Below are positions 43,773 through 53,135 of a stretch of 64,000 nt of DNA, piece by piece. Source of the DNA: Verrucomicrobiia bacterium (GTDB lineage: Bacteria > Verrucomicrobiota > Verrucomicrobiia > Limisphaerales > CAIMTB01). The DNA is taken from positions 124,001 through 188,000 of the forward strand of contig JAHCBA010000004.1 in the NCBI GenBank assembly GCA_019634625.1, read 5' to 3'. The position numbers and the translations under genes were made by a program. Numbering within the stretch: the stretch's first letter is position 1; each line of letters opens with the position of its first letter. The notes beneath the pieces were generated by a model. It worked only from the letters and a program-made list of their open reading frames with translations, was not told the DNA's origin and searched no databases.

Positions 43773-44660
43773 ATGACACCGGCCTCCCAGCCCTCCTACG
43801 TCGTCATCACGCCCGCCCGCAATGAGGAGGCCAACCTCGAGCGGTTGATCGGCTGCCTCGCCGCCCAGTCCATACGCCCCTCCCGTTGGGTCGTCGTCGA
43901 TGACGGCTCCACCGACCGCACCCCCGCCATCCTCGAAGCCGCCACCCGCACCCACCCCTGGATCCAGTCGGTCCGCCGCCAGGACCGCGGACATCGCAAA
44001 CCCGGGGCCGGCGTGGTCGAGGCCTTCTACGACGGCTACGGCCTCGTCGAGGACTTCCCCAGGGATTTCATCGTCAAACTCGATGGCGATCTCTCCTTCG
44101 ATCCCGATCACTTCGCCGCCTGCTTCGCCGAGTTCGACAAGGAACCCCGCCTCGGCATCGCCGGTGGCGCCGTCTGGACCCTCCAGGACGGCACGCTCCT
44201 CAATGACGGTGCCGGCGATCCCCCCTTCCACGTGCGGGGCGCCACCAAGATCTACCGCCAGGCCTGCTGGCACGACATCGGCGGCCTCATCCGCATGACC
44301 GGCTGGGATACCTTCGACGAAATCAAGGCCAACTCCCTCGGCTGGACCACCCGCACCCTCGCCCATCTCCGCGTCATCCAGCATCGCCAGACCGGCGGCG
44401 CCGACGGTTCCTGGCGCAACTGGTTCAAGAACGGACGCGCCAACTACGTGGTCGGCTATCACCCGGTCTTCATGTTCGCCAAGTGCTGCCGCCGCATCTT
44501 TCAACGGCCGTTCGTCCTCGCCGCCGCCGCCCTGTGGTCCGGCTACACCACCGGTTACCTCACCTCCGCACCGCGCGTCGGGGATCTCCCCGCCATCCGC
44601 TTCCTCCGTAACCAGCAGTTCCGCGCCCTCCTCGGCCGCCCCAGCTTCTGGTCCCGCTAG
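43773..44660 (+). CDS. Family 2 glycosyltransferase
   Basis: Cytosolic-face inverting glycosyltransferase, 295 residues. VITPARNEEANLERL opens the GT-A fold, then WVVVDDGSTDRT and KLDGDLSFDPDHF, the nucleotide- and metal-binding DxD region. The segment GWDTFDEIKANSLGW carries the acceptor-side ED-type motif. One hydrophobic stretch near the C-terminus (PFVLAAAALWSGYTTGYL) may attach it to the membrane. It starts 36 bases after the fusion gene and ends 4 bases before the asparagine-synthetase-like gene. Confidence 0.9.
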   Translation: MTPASQPSYVVITPARNEEANLERLIGCLAAQSIRPSRWVVVDDGSTDRTPAILEAATRTHPWIQSVRRQDRGHRKPGAGVVEAFYDGYGLVEDFPRDFIVKLDGDLSFDPDHFAACFAEFDKEPRLGIAGGAVWTLQDGTLLNDGAGDPPFHVRGATKIYRQACWHDIGGLIRMTGWDTFDEIKANSLGWTTRTLAHLRVIQHRQTGGADGSWRNWFKNGRANYVVGYHPVFMFAKCCRRIFQRPFVLAAAALWSGYTTGYLTSAPRVGDLPAIRFLRNQQFRALLGRPSFWSR

Positions 44661-44664
44661 GTCC

Positions 44665-46470
44665 ATGGCCGACTTCCTCCTCGATCTTCGCCCCCCCGGC
44701 CGGCGCGCTCTCGACCCCGCCGCCGGGTACCTCCGCTTCAACCCCGGGATCGCCGCCTTCTCTCACACGGCTCCCGACTTCGGCCTCGTCCTCACCCAGA
44801 CCGGCCGACCCGACCTCTGGAGCCCCTATCTCGATCCCAATGGCATCTTCGTCGCCATCGCCGGCCGCCCCGCCTTCGACGCCGCCGAGTGGGACCAGGC
44901 CCAGTCCCTGCCTGACCCCGGCGGTCTCGCCGCCAAGATCGCCTTCCTCCGCTATCGCCAGTCCGGTCTCCCCGCCCTCGAGTCCATCGGCGGCAATGTC
45001 GCCGTCATCCTCCACGATCCCAGCACCCGTACCCTCCACCTCGTCACCGACTGTGCCGGCGCCTTCCCGGTCTTCCATGGTCACACCCCCGACGGCGATG
45101 TGTTCGGTTCCCACCCCGATGTCGTCGCCGACGCCGCCGGCGAGAACTCCCGTCTGGACACGATCTCCCTCGCCGAGTTCCTCCTGACCAACACGGTCAC
45201 CCCGCCCCACACCTACTACGAGCGCGTCAAGGCCGTCGATCACGCGTCCACCGTGACCGCGACCTTCCAGGACCAGGCGCCGCCAACGCTCTCCCGGCAC
45301 CGAACCTTCGATTTTTCGCTCGCCGCCGATCCCAACGCCTCCGAAGAAGATCTCGCCGGGGCCCTCGCCGAAGCCCTCCGCCGCGCCGTCCGTCGTCGTA
45401 CCCTGCCCCGCCTCGGCACCACCGCCGTCGCCCTCAGCGGCGGCCTCGACTCACGCGCCCTCCTGGCCTGCATCGAGGATCCGGAACGTGTCTTTGCCTT
45501 CACCTGCTACGACCAGCCCAATCCGGAGTTCCGCGTCGCCCAGGCGGTCGCCCATTCCCTCGGTGTCCGTTTCCTCCCGTTCCAACGCCCCTTCGAATAC
45601 TACGGCGACCATGCCGCCGCGGGGGTCCGCATCTCGGGCGGCATGGGCACCTTCGCCAACAACCACTTTCTGGGCGTCATCGACCGGCTTCACCAGGAGG
45701 GCGCGGAGAATCTCCTCACCGGCTGCTACTGCGACTACCTCTTCAAGGCCCTCCCCCTCAACCTGGACCGCCACTGGCTCACCGGGCGCGAACGCCTCGG
45801 CCCCTTCCGCCACCAGTTCTACTTCAGCCATCGCTCGTCCGCCTCCCCGCTCGCCAGCGCGGTCCGCGATCGCTGGGAAGCCCGGATCCCCACGGAGTTT
45901 CGAACCCAATCCACCCCGGAAGCCGTCTTCCAAGTCGAGGCCCGACGCACCTTCCCCCTCTGCTACGAAGGCGACAACCAGCAGCGCGTTGTTCCCCAGC
46001 GCCTCACGGGTTGGGCCCTCCCCGTCTCCGATCGCGAGGTGCTCGCCCTCTACCGCACCCTCCCCTACACCCTCAAACTCGACCGCTCGATCTTCCTCAA
46101 GGCCGTCCTCCGCCTGACCCGGTCCTCCCCGGTGGCCCGCGTCCCCGATGCCAATACCGGCGCCCGGCCCGGCGCCCACCCGGCGACCGTCTGCCTCGCC
46201 TCCTCCTGGCTCCGCGCCAAGCGCAAACTGCGCAAACTCCGCCCCACCCTCGCCACCGAGGGTTCCTGGCCCGACTGGCACCATTACGTGGCCCAAAGCG
46301 CCACCCTCAAATCCCTCTGGGAACGTCCCAACCCCGAGGCCTTCGATCTCTTCCGCCAGGTCCTCGGTCCCGACGCCGTCCGCCCCGACATCCGCACCTA
46401 CGCCGGCAGGGACACCTTCCTCCTCGTCGCCCTCCTCACCCTCAAGCTCTGGTTCGAACGCCGCGCATGA
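44665..46470 (+). CDS. Asparagine-synthetase-like amidotransferase lacking the Cys nucleophile
   Basis: Protein of 601 residues with the AsnB architecture: a glutaminase-like N-terminal domain (about 1-215) and an ATP-pyrophosphatase synthetase domain. The PP-loop SGGLDS is at 258-263, followed by FAFTCYDQPNPEF. The mature N-terminus should begin with a catalytic Cys2; here it is Met-Ala-Asp, so glutamine hydrolysis is unlikely and ammonia or another nitrogen source would be needed. Similar proteins occur in exosortase-associated EPS loci and are thought to amidate a uronic acid or modify a peptide. It overlaps the deacetylase gene by 4 bases. Confidence 0.85.
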   Translation: MADFLLDLRPPGRRALDPAAGYLRFNPGIAAFSHTAPDFGLVLTQTGRPDLWSPYLDPNGIFVAIAGRPAFDAAEWDQAQSLPDPGGLAAKIAFLRYRQSGLPALESIGGNVAVILHDPSTRTLHLVTDCAGAFPVFHGHTPDGDVFGSHPDVVADAAGENSRLDTISLAEFLLTNTVTPPHTYYERVKAVDHASTVTATFQDQAPPTLSRHRTFDFSLAADPNASEEDLAGALAEALRRAVRRRTLPRLGTTAVALSGGLDSRALLACIEDPERVFAFTCYDQPNPEFRVAQAVAHSLGVRFLPFQRPFEYYGDHAAAGVRISGGMGTFANNHFLGVIDRLHQEGAENLLTGCYCDYLFKALPLNLDRHWLTGRERLGPFRHQFYFSHRSSASPLASAVRDRWEARIPTEFRTQSTPEAVFQVEARRTFPLCYEGDNQQRVVPQRLTGWALPVSDREVLALYRTLPYTLKLDRSIFLKAVLRLTRSSPVARVPDANTGARPGAHPATVCLASSWLRAKRKLRKLRPTLATEGSWPDWHHYVAQSATLKSLWERPNPEAFDLFRQVLGPDAVRPDIRTYAGRDTFLLVALLTLKLWFERRA

Positions 46471-47285
46471 TCAAGCGACTCCTCAGACTCGCCATCAGTC
46501 TCGCGGTCTTCGCCTGGGACCGCCTCCTCGACCTGGCCCTCCGCCTCGCCGGCAAACCCCTGCCGCCTCGGGCCACCGTCATTTACTACCACGCCGTCCC
46601 CGCCGCCCACCGTCCCCTCTTCGCCCGCCAGATGGACGAAATCCTCCGGCGTTTCTCCCCGGTCCCATCCCTCCACCAAGGCCCCCTCGCCCCGGGACAA
46701 CGCCACGTCTCGGTCACCTTCGACGACGCCTTCGTCAGCGTCCTCCACCACGCCCTCCCCGAACTGAAGAAACGCTCCATCCCCGCCACCGTCTTCATCC
46801 CGTCCGGTTGCCTCGGTCAACCACCCTCCTGGCTCGAACGGGCCCGGGATTTCGCCGCCCAGGACCGCGTCATGTCCGCCGACGAACTCCGCACCCTCGC
46901 CGCCGAGCCGTCCATCACCCTGGCCTCCCACTCGGTCACCCACCCGAATCTCCTCCGCCTCCCTGCCGATCAGGCCCGCACCGAACTGGCCGGATCCAGG
47001 GCCTCCCTCGAAGCCCTCTTCGAGCGCCCCGTGGACCAGTTCAGCTTCCCCTACGGCGCCCACCGCCCGGAACTCCGCCGCGCCGCCCTCGACCTCGGCT
47101 ACCGCCGGATCTTTACCAGCGATCCCCTCCCCGCCTTCACCCAGGCCGGTGAATCCGTCACCGGCCGCGTCTCGGTCGATCCCGATGACTGGCCGGTCGA
47201 GTTCCGCCTCAAAATCGCCGGCGCCTACCGCTGGCTCGGCCACCTCCAGGTCGCCAAACGACGGCGACGTTTCCCCGCCTCATGA
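46467..47285 (+). CDS. Polysaccharide deacetylase (NodB domain, CE4)
   Basis: Membrane-anchored deacetylase of 272 residues that removes N- or O-acetyl groups from the polymer. One N-terminal hydrophobic segment (LLRLAISLAVFAWDRLLDLAL) precedes IYYHAVP. Metal/catalytic motifs: TFDD (84-87) and SHSVTH (154-159), then FSFPYGAHRPELR. The start ATG overlaps the upstream stop, and its own stop overlaps the FemAB-like gene, so three genes in a row are coupled by ATGA junctions. Confidence 0.9.
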   Translation: MIKRLLRLAISLAVFAWDRLLDLALRLAGKPLPPRATVIYYHAVPAAHRPLFARQMDEILRRFSPVPSLHQGPLAPGQRHVSVTFDDAFVSVLHHALPELKKRSIPATVFIPSGCLGQPPSWLERARDFAAQDRVMSADELRTLAAEPSITLASHSVTHPNLLRLPADQARTELAGSRASLEALFERPVDQFSFPYGAHRPELRRAALDLGYRRIFTSDPLPAFTQAGESVTGRVSVDPDDWPVEFRLKIAGAYRWLGHLQVAKRRRRFPAS

Positions 47286-48376
47286 CGTCCACCATCGCCC
47301 CCCCCATGCCCGCCCAGGCACCCGATGTCGTCCGTATCGACGGCATGACCGAGGCCCGCTGGAATGAGTTCCTCGACGGCTTCGAGGACGCCAGCCTCTA
47401 CCAAACCTGGGCCTACGGCGCCGTCTCCTGGGGGGAACGGCAGTTGAGCCACCTCGCCCTCCTTCGCGACGGCCGGCCCATCGCCCTCGCCCAGTTCCGC
47501 ATCGTCCGCCTCCCCGTCGTCCGCCGGGGTGTCGCCTACCTCCGCTGGGGACCCGTCTGCACCCCCCGCGGCGAATCCTGGGATCCCAGCCGCTATCGAG
47601 CCGTCGCCCGTGCCATCGTCGCCGAATACGCCCAACGCCGCCGCCTCCTCGTCCGCATCCTCCCCGCCCTTCCCGTCGGAGACGAACGCTGGTCCGCCGC
47701 CGGCCAGATCTGGTCCGAACTCGGCTTCCGCCCCGACTCCGGCGTCCGCCCCTACCACTCCCTCCGCCTCGACCTCTCCCCGCCCCTCGACGTCCTGCGG
47801 AGGCAGCTCGACCAGAAGTGGCGCAACCAGCTCAACGGCGCCGAACGCAACGCCCTCACCGTCCGCGAGGGAACCGGTCGCGACCTCTACGACACCTTCC
47901 TCCGCCTCTACCACGAGATGATGGCCCGGAAGAACTTCGACACGACCGTCGATCCCGACGAATTCGGCCGGATCCAGGAACGCCTCCCCGAATCCCAGAA
48001 GATGCTCGTCTTCATCAGCGAAAAGGACGGGCAGCCCATGACCGGCCTGGTCGCCTCCCGCGTCGGCGAATCCGGCATCTACCTGCTGGGCGCCACCAGC
48101 GACGCCGGCATGAAAAGCAAGGGCTCCTACCTCCTCCAGTGGCGCATGATCGAGCGCCTCAAGGCCCTCGGCTGCCGCGGATACGACCTCGGCGGCATCG
48201 ACCCCGAAAAGAACCCCGGCGTGTATCACTTCAAGCAGGGCATGGGCGGCGACGAAATCCGCTTCCCGGGCCGCTTCTCCTTCAGCGCCGACCCGTTCAG
48301 CACCTTTTGTGTCTCCCTGGCGGAGCGCCTCCAGAGCCTGATGGCCCGCGCCCGCCGTCCCCGGCCCATCCCCTGA
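47282..48376 (+). CDS. FemAB-like GNAT acyltransferase (second of three)
   Basis: Protein of 364 residues of the FemAB/lipid II aminoacyltransferase-like group. ASLYQTWAYGAVSWGERQLS near the N-terminus and QKWRNQLNGAERNALTVREG in the middle are typical of the group. The C-terminal half contains LLGATSDAGMKSKGSYLLQW, GCRGYDLGGIDPEKNPGVYH and FKQGMGGDEIRFPG, the last matching the FemAB acceptor-site region. It overlaps the deacetylase gene by 4 bases. It differs clearly from the copies at 37445 and 62561, so substrates probably differ. Confidence 0.88.
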   Translation: MTSTIAPPMPAQAPDVVRIDGMTEARWNEFLDGFEDASLYQTWAYGAVSWGERQLSHLALLRDGRPIALAQFRIVRLPVVRRGVAYLRWGPVCTPRGESWDPSRYRAVARAIVAEYAQRRRLLVRILPALPVGDERWSAAGQIWSELGFRPDSGVRPYHSLRLDLSPPLDVLRRQLDQKWRNQLNGAERNALTVREGTGRDLYDTFLRLYHEMMARKNFDTTVDPDEFGRIQERLPESQKMLVFISEKDGQPMTGLVASRVGESGIYLLGATSDAGMKSKGSYLLQWRMIERLKALGCRGYDLGGIDPEKNPGVYHFKQGMGGDEIRFPGRFSFSADPFSTFCVSLAERLQSLMARARRPRPIP

Positions 48377-48416
48377 TCGGCCGCCGTCCAACACACCCCC
48401 TTTCGGTCCATTCCCT

Positions 48417-49058
48417 ATGAAAATCCTCGAGGTCAAGTCCCTGTCGATTCCTTCCGTTAAGGTGATCCGGTTCGCCCGTTTTCCCGATCACCGTGGCTAC
48501 TTCGCCGAACACTACCGCCGCAGTGACTTCAACAACCATCCCCAGATGGACTTCCTCCGCGCCACGGACTTCGTCCAGTGCAACGAGAGTTTCTCCCGGG
48601 CGGGCACCCTGCGCGGCCTCCATTTCCAGTGGAATCCCTACATGGGCAAACTCGTCCGCACCGTCGCCGGGCGCATGCTCGACATCGTCCTCGATATCCG
48701 CAAGGGCTCTCCCACCCTCGGCAAGGCCATCATCCACGACATGCCGTCCGACCCCTCCGCACCCCATCAGGAATGGATCTGGGTCCCGCCCGGCTTCGCC
48801 CACGGCAATGTCTTCCCCATCGACACCACCATCGAATACTTCTGTTCCGGCGAATACAGCCAGGGCTGCGAAGCCGGTGTCACACCCTACGCGAAGGACA
48901 TCGACTGGAGCCTCTGCGACCCCGCCGCCAGGGCCGTCTTCGACGCCATCGCCCCCACCACCCAGCTGGTCACCGACAAGGATCGCAACGCCTTCCAACT
49001 GGGCCAATGGCTCGATGACCCGCGCTCGGATCACTTCACCCTCGAAAAACTGGCCTGA
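48417..49058 (+). CDS. RmlC-like sugar-nucleotide 3,5-epimerase
   Basis: Cupin-fold epimerase of 213 residues. The catalytic histidine block TLRGLHFQWNPYMGKLVRTV, then LDIVLDIRKGSPTLG, WVPPGFAHGNVF and the EYSQG tyrosine all match the dTDP-4-dehydrorhamnose 3,5-epimerase family. No rmlA or rmlB lies in the window, so the substrate may be another 4-keto-6-deoxy sugar nucleotide or those genes lie elsewhere. It is followed after 21 bases by an RmlD-like reductase. Confidence 0.88.
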   Translation: MKILEVKSLSIPSVKVIRFARFPDHRGYFAEHYRRSDFNNHPQMDFLRATDFVQCNESFSRAGTLRGLHFQWNPYMGKLVRTVAGRMLDIVLDIRKGSPTLGKAIIHDMPSDPSAPHQEWIWVPPGFAHGNVFPIDTTIEYFCSGEYSQGCEAGVTPYAKDIDWSLCDPAARAVFDAIAPTTQLVTDKDRNAFQLGQWLDDPRSDHFTLEKLA

Positions 49059-49079
49059 TTCACCGCCGATTCTCCCCTC

Positions 49080-49805
49080 ATGAGCACACCCACGGTTCTC
49101 TTCACCGGCGGCGGCGGATTGCTGGGCTCCCAGGTCCGGCATCTGGCCCCCGAGTTCCTCTACCCCACCCGCGCCGAATTCGACATCACCGACTTCGCAG
49201 GCATGGAACGGTACGCCGCGGCCCACCCCTTCCAGCAACTCGTCCATGCCGCCGCCTTCACCTCGCCCCCGCAGGTGGACAAGGACCCCCTCCGCGCCAT
49301 CGAGGCCAACATCATCGGCACCGCCAATGTCGTCCGGCTCTGTCTCAAACACGGCGCCCGCCTGATCTACATCTGCACCGACTATGTCTTCCAGGGCGAC
49401 AAGGGCGGCTACCTCGAGTCGGACCCCGTCCATCCGGTCAACAAGTACGCCTGGTCCAAGCTCGGCGGCGAATGCGCGGCACGCCTCTATGACCGCGCCC
49501 TCATCGTCCGCACCACCTTCGGCCCCGACCGCTTTCCTTACGACCGGGCCTTCACCGACCAGTGGACCAGCCGCGAACCGGCCTCGGTCTTCGCCCGAAA
49601 ATTGCTCGAACTCGTCCGCTCCGATGCCTGCGGGGTCGTCCATGTCGGCGGTCCCCGCCGCACCGTCTTCGAGTACGCCAGAAGCCTCGACCCGTCCCGT
49701 CCCATTGGCGAAATGTCCGTCAAGGACGTCGCCTTCAAGGTGCCCGTGGATACCTCTCTCAACTGCGATCGCTACCAGAGCCTTGTCCAGGAAGTCTCCC
49801 GATAA
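49080..49805 (+). CDS. RmlD-like SDR sugar-nucleotide reductase
   Basis: Short-chain dehydrogenase of 241 residues. The Rossmann motif is VLFTGGGGLLGSQV at about 6-19, HAAAFTSPPQVDKDP resembles the RmlD substrate region, and the catalytic pair is YAWSK with ICTDYVFQGDKGG before it. It is shorter than typical RmlD (about 290-300) and lacks part of the substrate domain, so the product could be a different reduced sugar. It follows the RmlC-like gene and precedes an epimerase gene. Confidence 0.85.
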   Translation: MSTPTVLFTGGGGLLGSQVRHLAPEFLYPTRAEFDITDFAGMERYAAAHPFQQLVHAAAFTSPPQVDKDPLRAIEANIIGTANVVRLCLKHGARLIYICTDYVFQGDKGGYLESDPVHPVNKYAWSKLGGECAARLYDRALIVRTTFGPDRFPYDRAFTDQWTSREPASVFARKLLELVRSDACGVVHVGGPRRTVFEYARSLDPSRPIGEMSVKDVAFKVPVDTSLNCDRYQSLVQEVSR

Positions 49806-49832
49806 ACCCAAGTCCCATCCCTCCCTTTGCCC

Positions 49833-50828
49833 ATGAAGATCATTGTCGCCGGCGGCGCCGGCTATGTCGGTTCCCATCTCATCCCCGTCCTCCTCGAACA
49901 CGGCTACGAGGTCGAGGTCATCGACCTCCTCTGGTTCGGCAATCACCTGCCCAAGGAGGTCAAGGTCACCCGCAAGGACCTCATCCACTGCACCGAGGAC
50001 GATCTGCGCGGCGCCGACCACGTCATCTTCCTCGCCGGTCTCTCCAACGACCCCATGGCCGAGTTCGATCCCTCGGCCAACTTCCTCGCCAACGGCGCCA
50101 TCCCTTCCTACCTCGCCTACATCGCCAAACGCGCCGGCGTGAAGCGCTTCATCTACGGCTCCTCCTGCTCGGTGTACGGGTACACCGTCAACCAGCTCTA
50201 TGACGAGGACAGCCCGGTGACCTGCGGCTACCCCTACGGCATCTCCAAACTCCAGGGCGAACGCGGCGTGCTCCAGCTCCAGGACGCCGATTTCTCCGTC
50301 ATCGCCCTCCGCAAGGGCACGGTGTGCGGTTACAGCCCCCGCATGCGCTTCGATCTCATCGTCAACACCATGTTCAAGGCCGCCCTCACCCAGGGCCAGG
50401 TCACCGTCAATAACGCCTCCATCTGGCGCCCCATCCTCGACATCCGCGACGCCGCCACCGCCTACCTCCGCGCCATCCAGGCCGACCACTCCATCAACGG
50501 CGTCTACAATGTCGCCTCCGGCAATTACACCATCGGTCAGGTCGGTGACATGGTGAAATACCGCACCGAGAAACTCACCGGCCGCAAAGTCGGCATCCAG
50601 ATCAAACAGATCCAGGACTTCCGCAATTACAAGGTCACCATCGACCGCGCCCGCACCTACCTCGGCTTCCAGCCCCAACACTCCGTCGAGGATATCATCG
50701 AGGATCTCCACTCCCATCTCCCCGAATACGGCGACTTCGAAAGCGACGCCTTCTACAACATCCGTGTCTTCAAATCCATGAAGGTCGGCCCGGCCGCCGC
50801 ATCCACCGCGTCCCAGACCGCCCGGTGA
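49833..50828 (+). CDS. NAD-dependent epimerase/dehydratase
   Basis: Extended SDR of 331 residues. MKIIVAGGAGYVGSHLIPV gives the GxxGxxG motif, and YGSSCSVYGYT with YPYGISKLQGER gives the Ser and YxxxK active site. RPILDIRDAATAYLRAI is characteristic of sugar-nucleotide epimerases. A TTG two codons earlier is possible. The set RmlC-like/RmlD-like/epimerase probably makes one deoxy sugar, but no step can be assigned. Confidence 0.88.
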   Translation: MKIIVAGGAGYVGSHLIPVLLEHGYEVEVIDLLWFGNHLPKEVKVTRKDLIHCTEDDLRGADHVIFLAGLSNDPMAEFDPSANFLANGAIPSYLAYIAKRAGVKRFIYGSSCSVYGYTVNQLYDEDSPVTCGYPYGISKLQGERGVLQLQDADFSVIALRKGTVCGYSPRMRFDLIVNTMFKAALTQGQVTVNNASIWRPILDIRDAATAYLRAIQADHSINGVYNVASGNYTIGQVGDMVKYRTEKLTGRKVGIQIKQIQDFRNYKVTIDRARTYLGFQPQHSVEDIIEDLHSHLPEYGDFESDAFYNIRVFKSMKVGPAAASTASQTAR

Positions 50829-50891
50829 CGAGGATCGGGCTCGGCGGGACCCTCCCCCCGGGTCCATGACCGGGGTTCAAACGGCATTCCC

Positions 50892-52079
50892 ATGTACGAC
50901 TACACCATCGTCGGAGGAGGCATCGTCGGCCTGTCCACCGCATGGGCCCTCTCCCGGAGGAATCCCTCGGCCCGGCTGCTGCTCCTCGAGAAGGAGGACG
51001 CCTGGGCCGCCCACCAGACCGGGCGCAACAGCGGGGTCATCCACTCGGGCATCTACTACAAGCCAGGCAGCCTCAAAGCCCGCCTCTCCCGCGAAGGCAA
51101 CGCCGCCATGGTCGCCTTCTGCCGCGAACACGGCATCCCCCACGAAACCTGCGGCAAGGTCATCGTCGCCGTCGCCCCCCACGAACTCCCGCTCCTCCAG
51201 AACCTCCACCGTCGCGGCCTCGAAAACGGCCTCCAGGTCGAGGAACTCTCCGCCGGACAGGTCCGCGACATCGAACCCCACGTCCGCTGTCTCCAGGGCC
51301 TCCGCGTCCCCTCCACCGGCATCGTGGATTACCGGGCCGTCTGCCGGAAACTCGCGGATCTCGTCGCCCGCAACGGCGGCGATCTCCGCCTTAATACCCC
51401 GGTCACCCGCATCGTCTCCTCGGGCGGTTCCCTCGTCGTTCATTCCCCCGCCGGCGAGTTCCCCACCCGGTTCCTCATCAATTGCGCCGGACTCCACAGC
51501 GACCGTGTCGCCCGCCTCGCCGGCGACCAGCCCCCGTCCCGCATCGTCCCCTTCCGCGGCGAATACTACGAACTTCGCCCGGATCGACGCCACCTCGTCC
51601 GGCACCTCATCTATCCCGTCCCCAACCCGGAGTTCCCCTTCCTCGGTGTCCACTTCACCCGGATGATCGACGGCTCCATCCACGCCGGCCCCAATGCCGT
51701 GCTCAGCTTCAAACGCGAGGGCTACCGGCGGACCGATTTCAACCCACGCGATTTCCTCGAGGTCATGACCTTCCCCGGCTTCTGGAAACTCGCCGCCAAA
51801 CACGCCCGCGAAGGCCTCAAGGAAATGCACCGCTCCGTCAGCAAGGCCGCCTTCGTCCGCAGCCTCCAACAGCTCATCCCCGACATCCAGGCCGGTGATC
51901 TCGTCCCCAGTCAGGCCGGCGTCCGTGCCCAGGCCCTCCGCCCCGATGGCGCCCTCGTGGACGACTTCCTCTTCGTCCGCGCCAACCACACCCTGCACGT
52001 CATCAACGCCCCGTCCCCCGCCGCCACCGCCTGCCTCACCATCGCCGACGCCATCGTCCAGCAAACCCCCGAACCCTGA
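50892..52079 (+). CDS. lhgO: L-2-hydroxyglutarate oxidase-like FAD oxidoreductase
   Basis: FAD enzyme of the DAO superfamily, 395 residues (E. coli LhgO about 422). YTIVGGGIVGLSTAWAL binds FAD; HQTGRNSGVIHSGIYYKPGS is the LhgO/L2HGDH signature; GLHSDRVARLAGD and the C-terminal HVINAPSPAATACLTIA also match. LhgO normally oxidises L-2-hydroxyglutarate into the electron-transport chain. Its place here, between sugar-nucleotide genes and a glycosyltransferase, is recurrent in EPS loci, and the real substrate could be a hydroxy acid or sugar linked to the polymer. Confidence 0.82.
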   Translation: MYDYTIVGGGIVGLSTAWALSRRNPSARLLLLEKEDAWAAHQTGRNSGVIHSGIYYKPGSLKARLSREGNAAMVAFCREHGIPHETCGKVIVAVAPHELPLLQNLHRRGLENGLQVEELSAGQVRDIEPHVRCLQGLRVPSTGIVDYRAVCRKLADLVARNGGDLRLNTPVTRIVSSGGSLVVHSPAGEFPTRFLINCAGLHSDRVARLAGDQPPSRIVPFRGEYYELRPDRRHLVRHLIYPVPNPEFPFLGVHFTRMIDGSIHAGPNAVLSFKREGYRRTDFNPRDFLEVMTFPGFWKLAAKHAREGLKEMHRSVSKAAFVRSLQQLIPDIQAGDLVPSQAGVRAQALRPDGALVDDFLFVRANHTLHVINAPSPAATACLTIADAIVQQTPEP

Positions 52080-52118
52080 CCCCGCCCCGCCGGCCCGATC
52101 CCTCACCCCCCGCCCCCT

Positions 52119-53090
52119 ATGGATGTCTCGATCATCGTCGTCGCCTGGAATGTCCGGGAACTGCTCCTCAACTGCCTCGAATCCGTGTACCAGGGCACAC
52201 GCGATATCGAGTTCGAGGTGATCTACGTGGACAACGGCTCCACCGACGGCAGCGTCGAGAGGGTCCGCGAAAAGTTCCCCAAGGTCCGCATCCTCGAAAA
52301 CAAGGAGAACCTCGGCTTCATCCGGGCCAACAACCAGGCCATCGAGGTCGCCCAGGGCCGTTACGTCCTCCTCCTCAATTCCGACACCCTGGTCCTCGAC
52401 AATGTCATCGGCAAAACCGTCGCCTTTGCCGACCAGAACCCCGGGGCCGCCGTCGTCGGCTGCCGTGTCCTCAACCCGGACCGCACCCTCCAGCGGAACT
52501 GCTTCCGCTTCTATTCCACCCTCAACATGCTCCTCGATGCCCTCTTCCTGAGGAGCCTCTTCCCCAGACATCCCCTCTTCGGACGCAAACTCTACGGGGA
52601 CTGGAAGTTCGACTCCGTCCGCGAGGTGGATGTCGTGGTCGGCTGCTATTCCCTCGTCCGCATGGAGGCCATCCGCCAGGTGGGCGTCATGGACGAAATC
52701 TTCTTCGTGTACGGCGACGACATCGACTGGTGCTACCGCTTCGTCAAGGCCGGCTGGAAGGTCATGTTCGCCCCCGTCGGCGAAATCATCCACTACGGCG
52801 GCCAGACCACCCGGCAGGCCCGCAGCAAATTCGCCCTCCAGCTCTACGGCGCCTATCTCATCAACGTGAAGAAGCACTACTCCGCCCTCACCTTCTGGGG
52901 CGCCCGGCTCCTCACCGCCACCTACTTCCTGCTGCGCGCCGCCTTCTGGTCCCTCCGCGCCCCCTTCCCCGGCAAATCCGGCGCCATGGCCCGCGCCTCC
53001 GCCGGCACCTTCTTCACCGCCGTGTACTACTGCCTCTTCGACTGGAAGGGCATGCTCATCAACCGAGCCGCCGTCGAGGGCAGGCTGTAA
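52119..53090 (+). CDS. Family 2 glycosyltransferase (WbbL/rhamnosyltransferase-like)
   Basis: Glycosyltransferase of 323 residues. SIIVVAWNVRELLLNCLESV, YVDNGSTDGS, NLGFIRANNQAI and LLLNSDTLV (the DxD equivalent) are the typical GT2 rhamnosyltransferase pattern. VMDEIFFVYGDDIDWCYR is the acceptor/catalytic motif, with ED replaced by GDD-I-D. A C-terminal hydrophobic stretch (AGTFFTAVYYCLF) may touch the membrane. It follows the LhgO-like gene by 39 bases. Confidence 0.92.
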   Translation: MDVSIIVVAWNVRELLLNCLESVYQGTRDIEFEVIYVDNGSTDGSVERVREKFPKVRILENKENLGFIRANNQAIEVAQGRYVLLLNSDTLVLDNVIGKTVAFADQNPGAAVVGCRVLNPDRTLQRNCFRFYSTLNMLLDALFLRSLFPRHPLFGRKLYGDWKFDSVREVDVVVGCYSLVRMEAIRQVGVMDEIFFVYGDDIDWCYRFVKAGWKVMFAPVGEIIHYGGQTTRQARSKFALQLYGAYLINVKKHYSALTFWGARLLTATYFLLRAAFWSLRAPFPGKSGAMARASAGTFFTAVYYCLFDWKGMLINRAAVEGRL

Positions 53091-53135
53091 CCGTCCGGCG
53101 CCGCCTCCATCGAGAACCACCCCCGGCCGTTCCCC

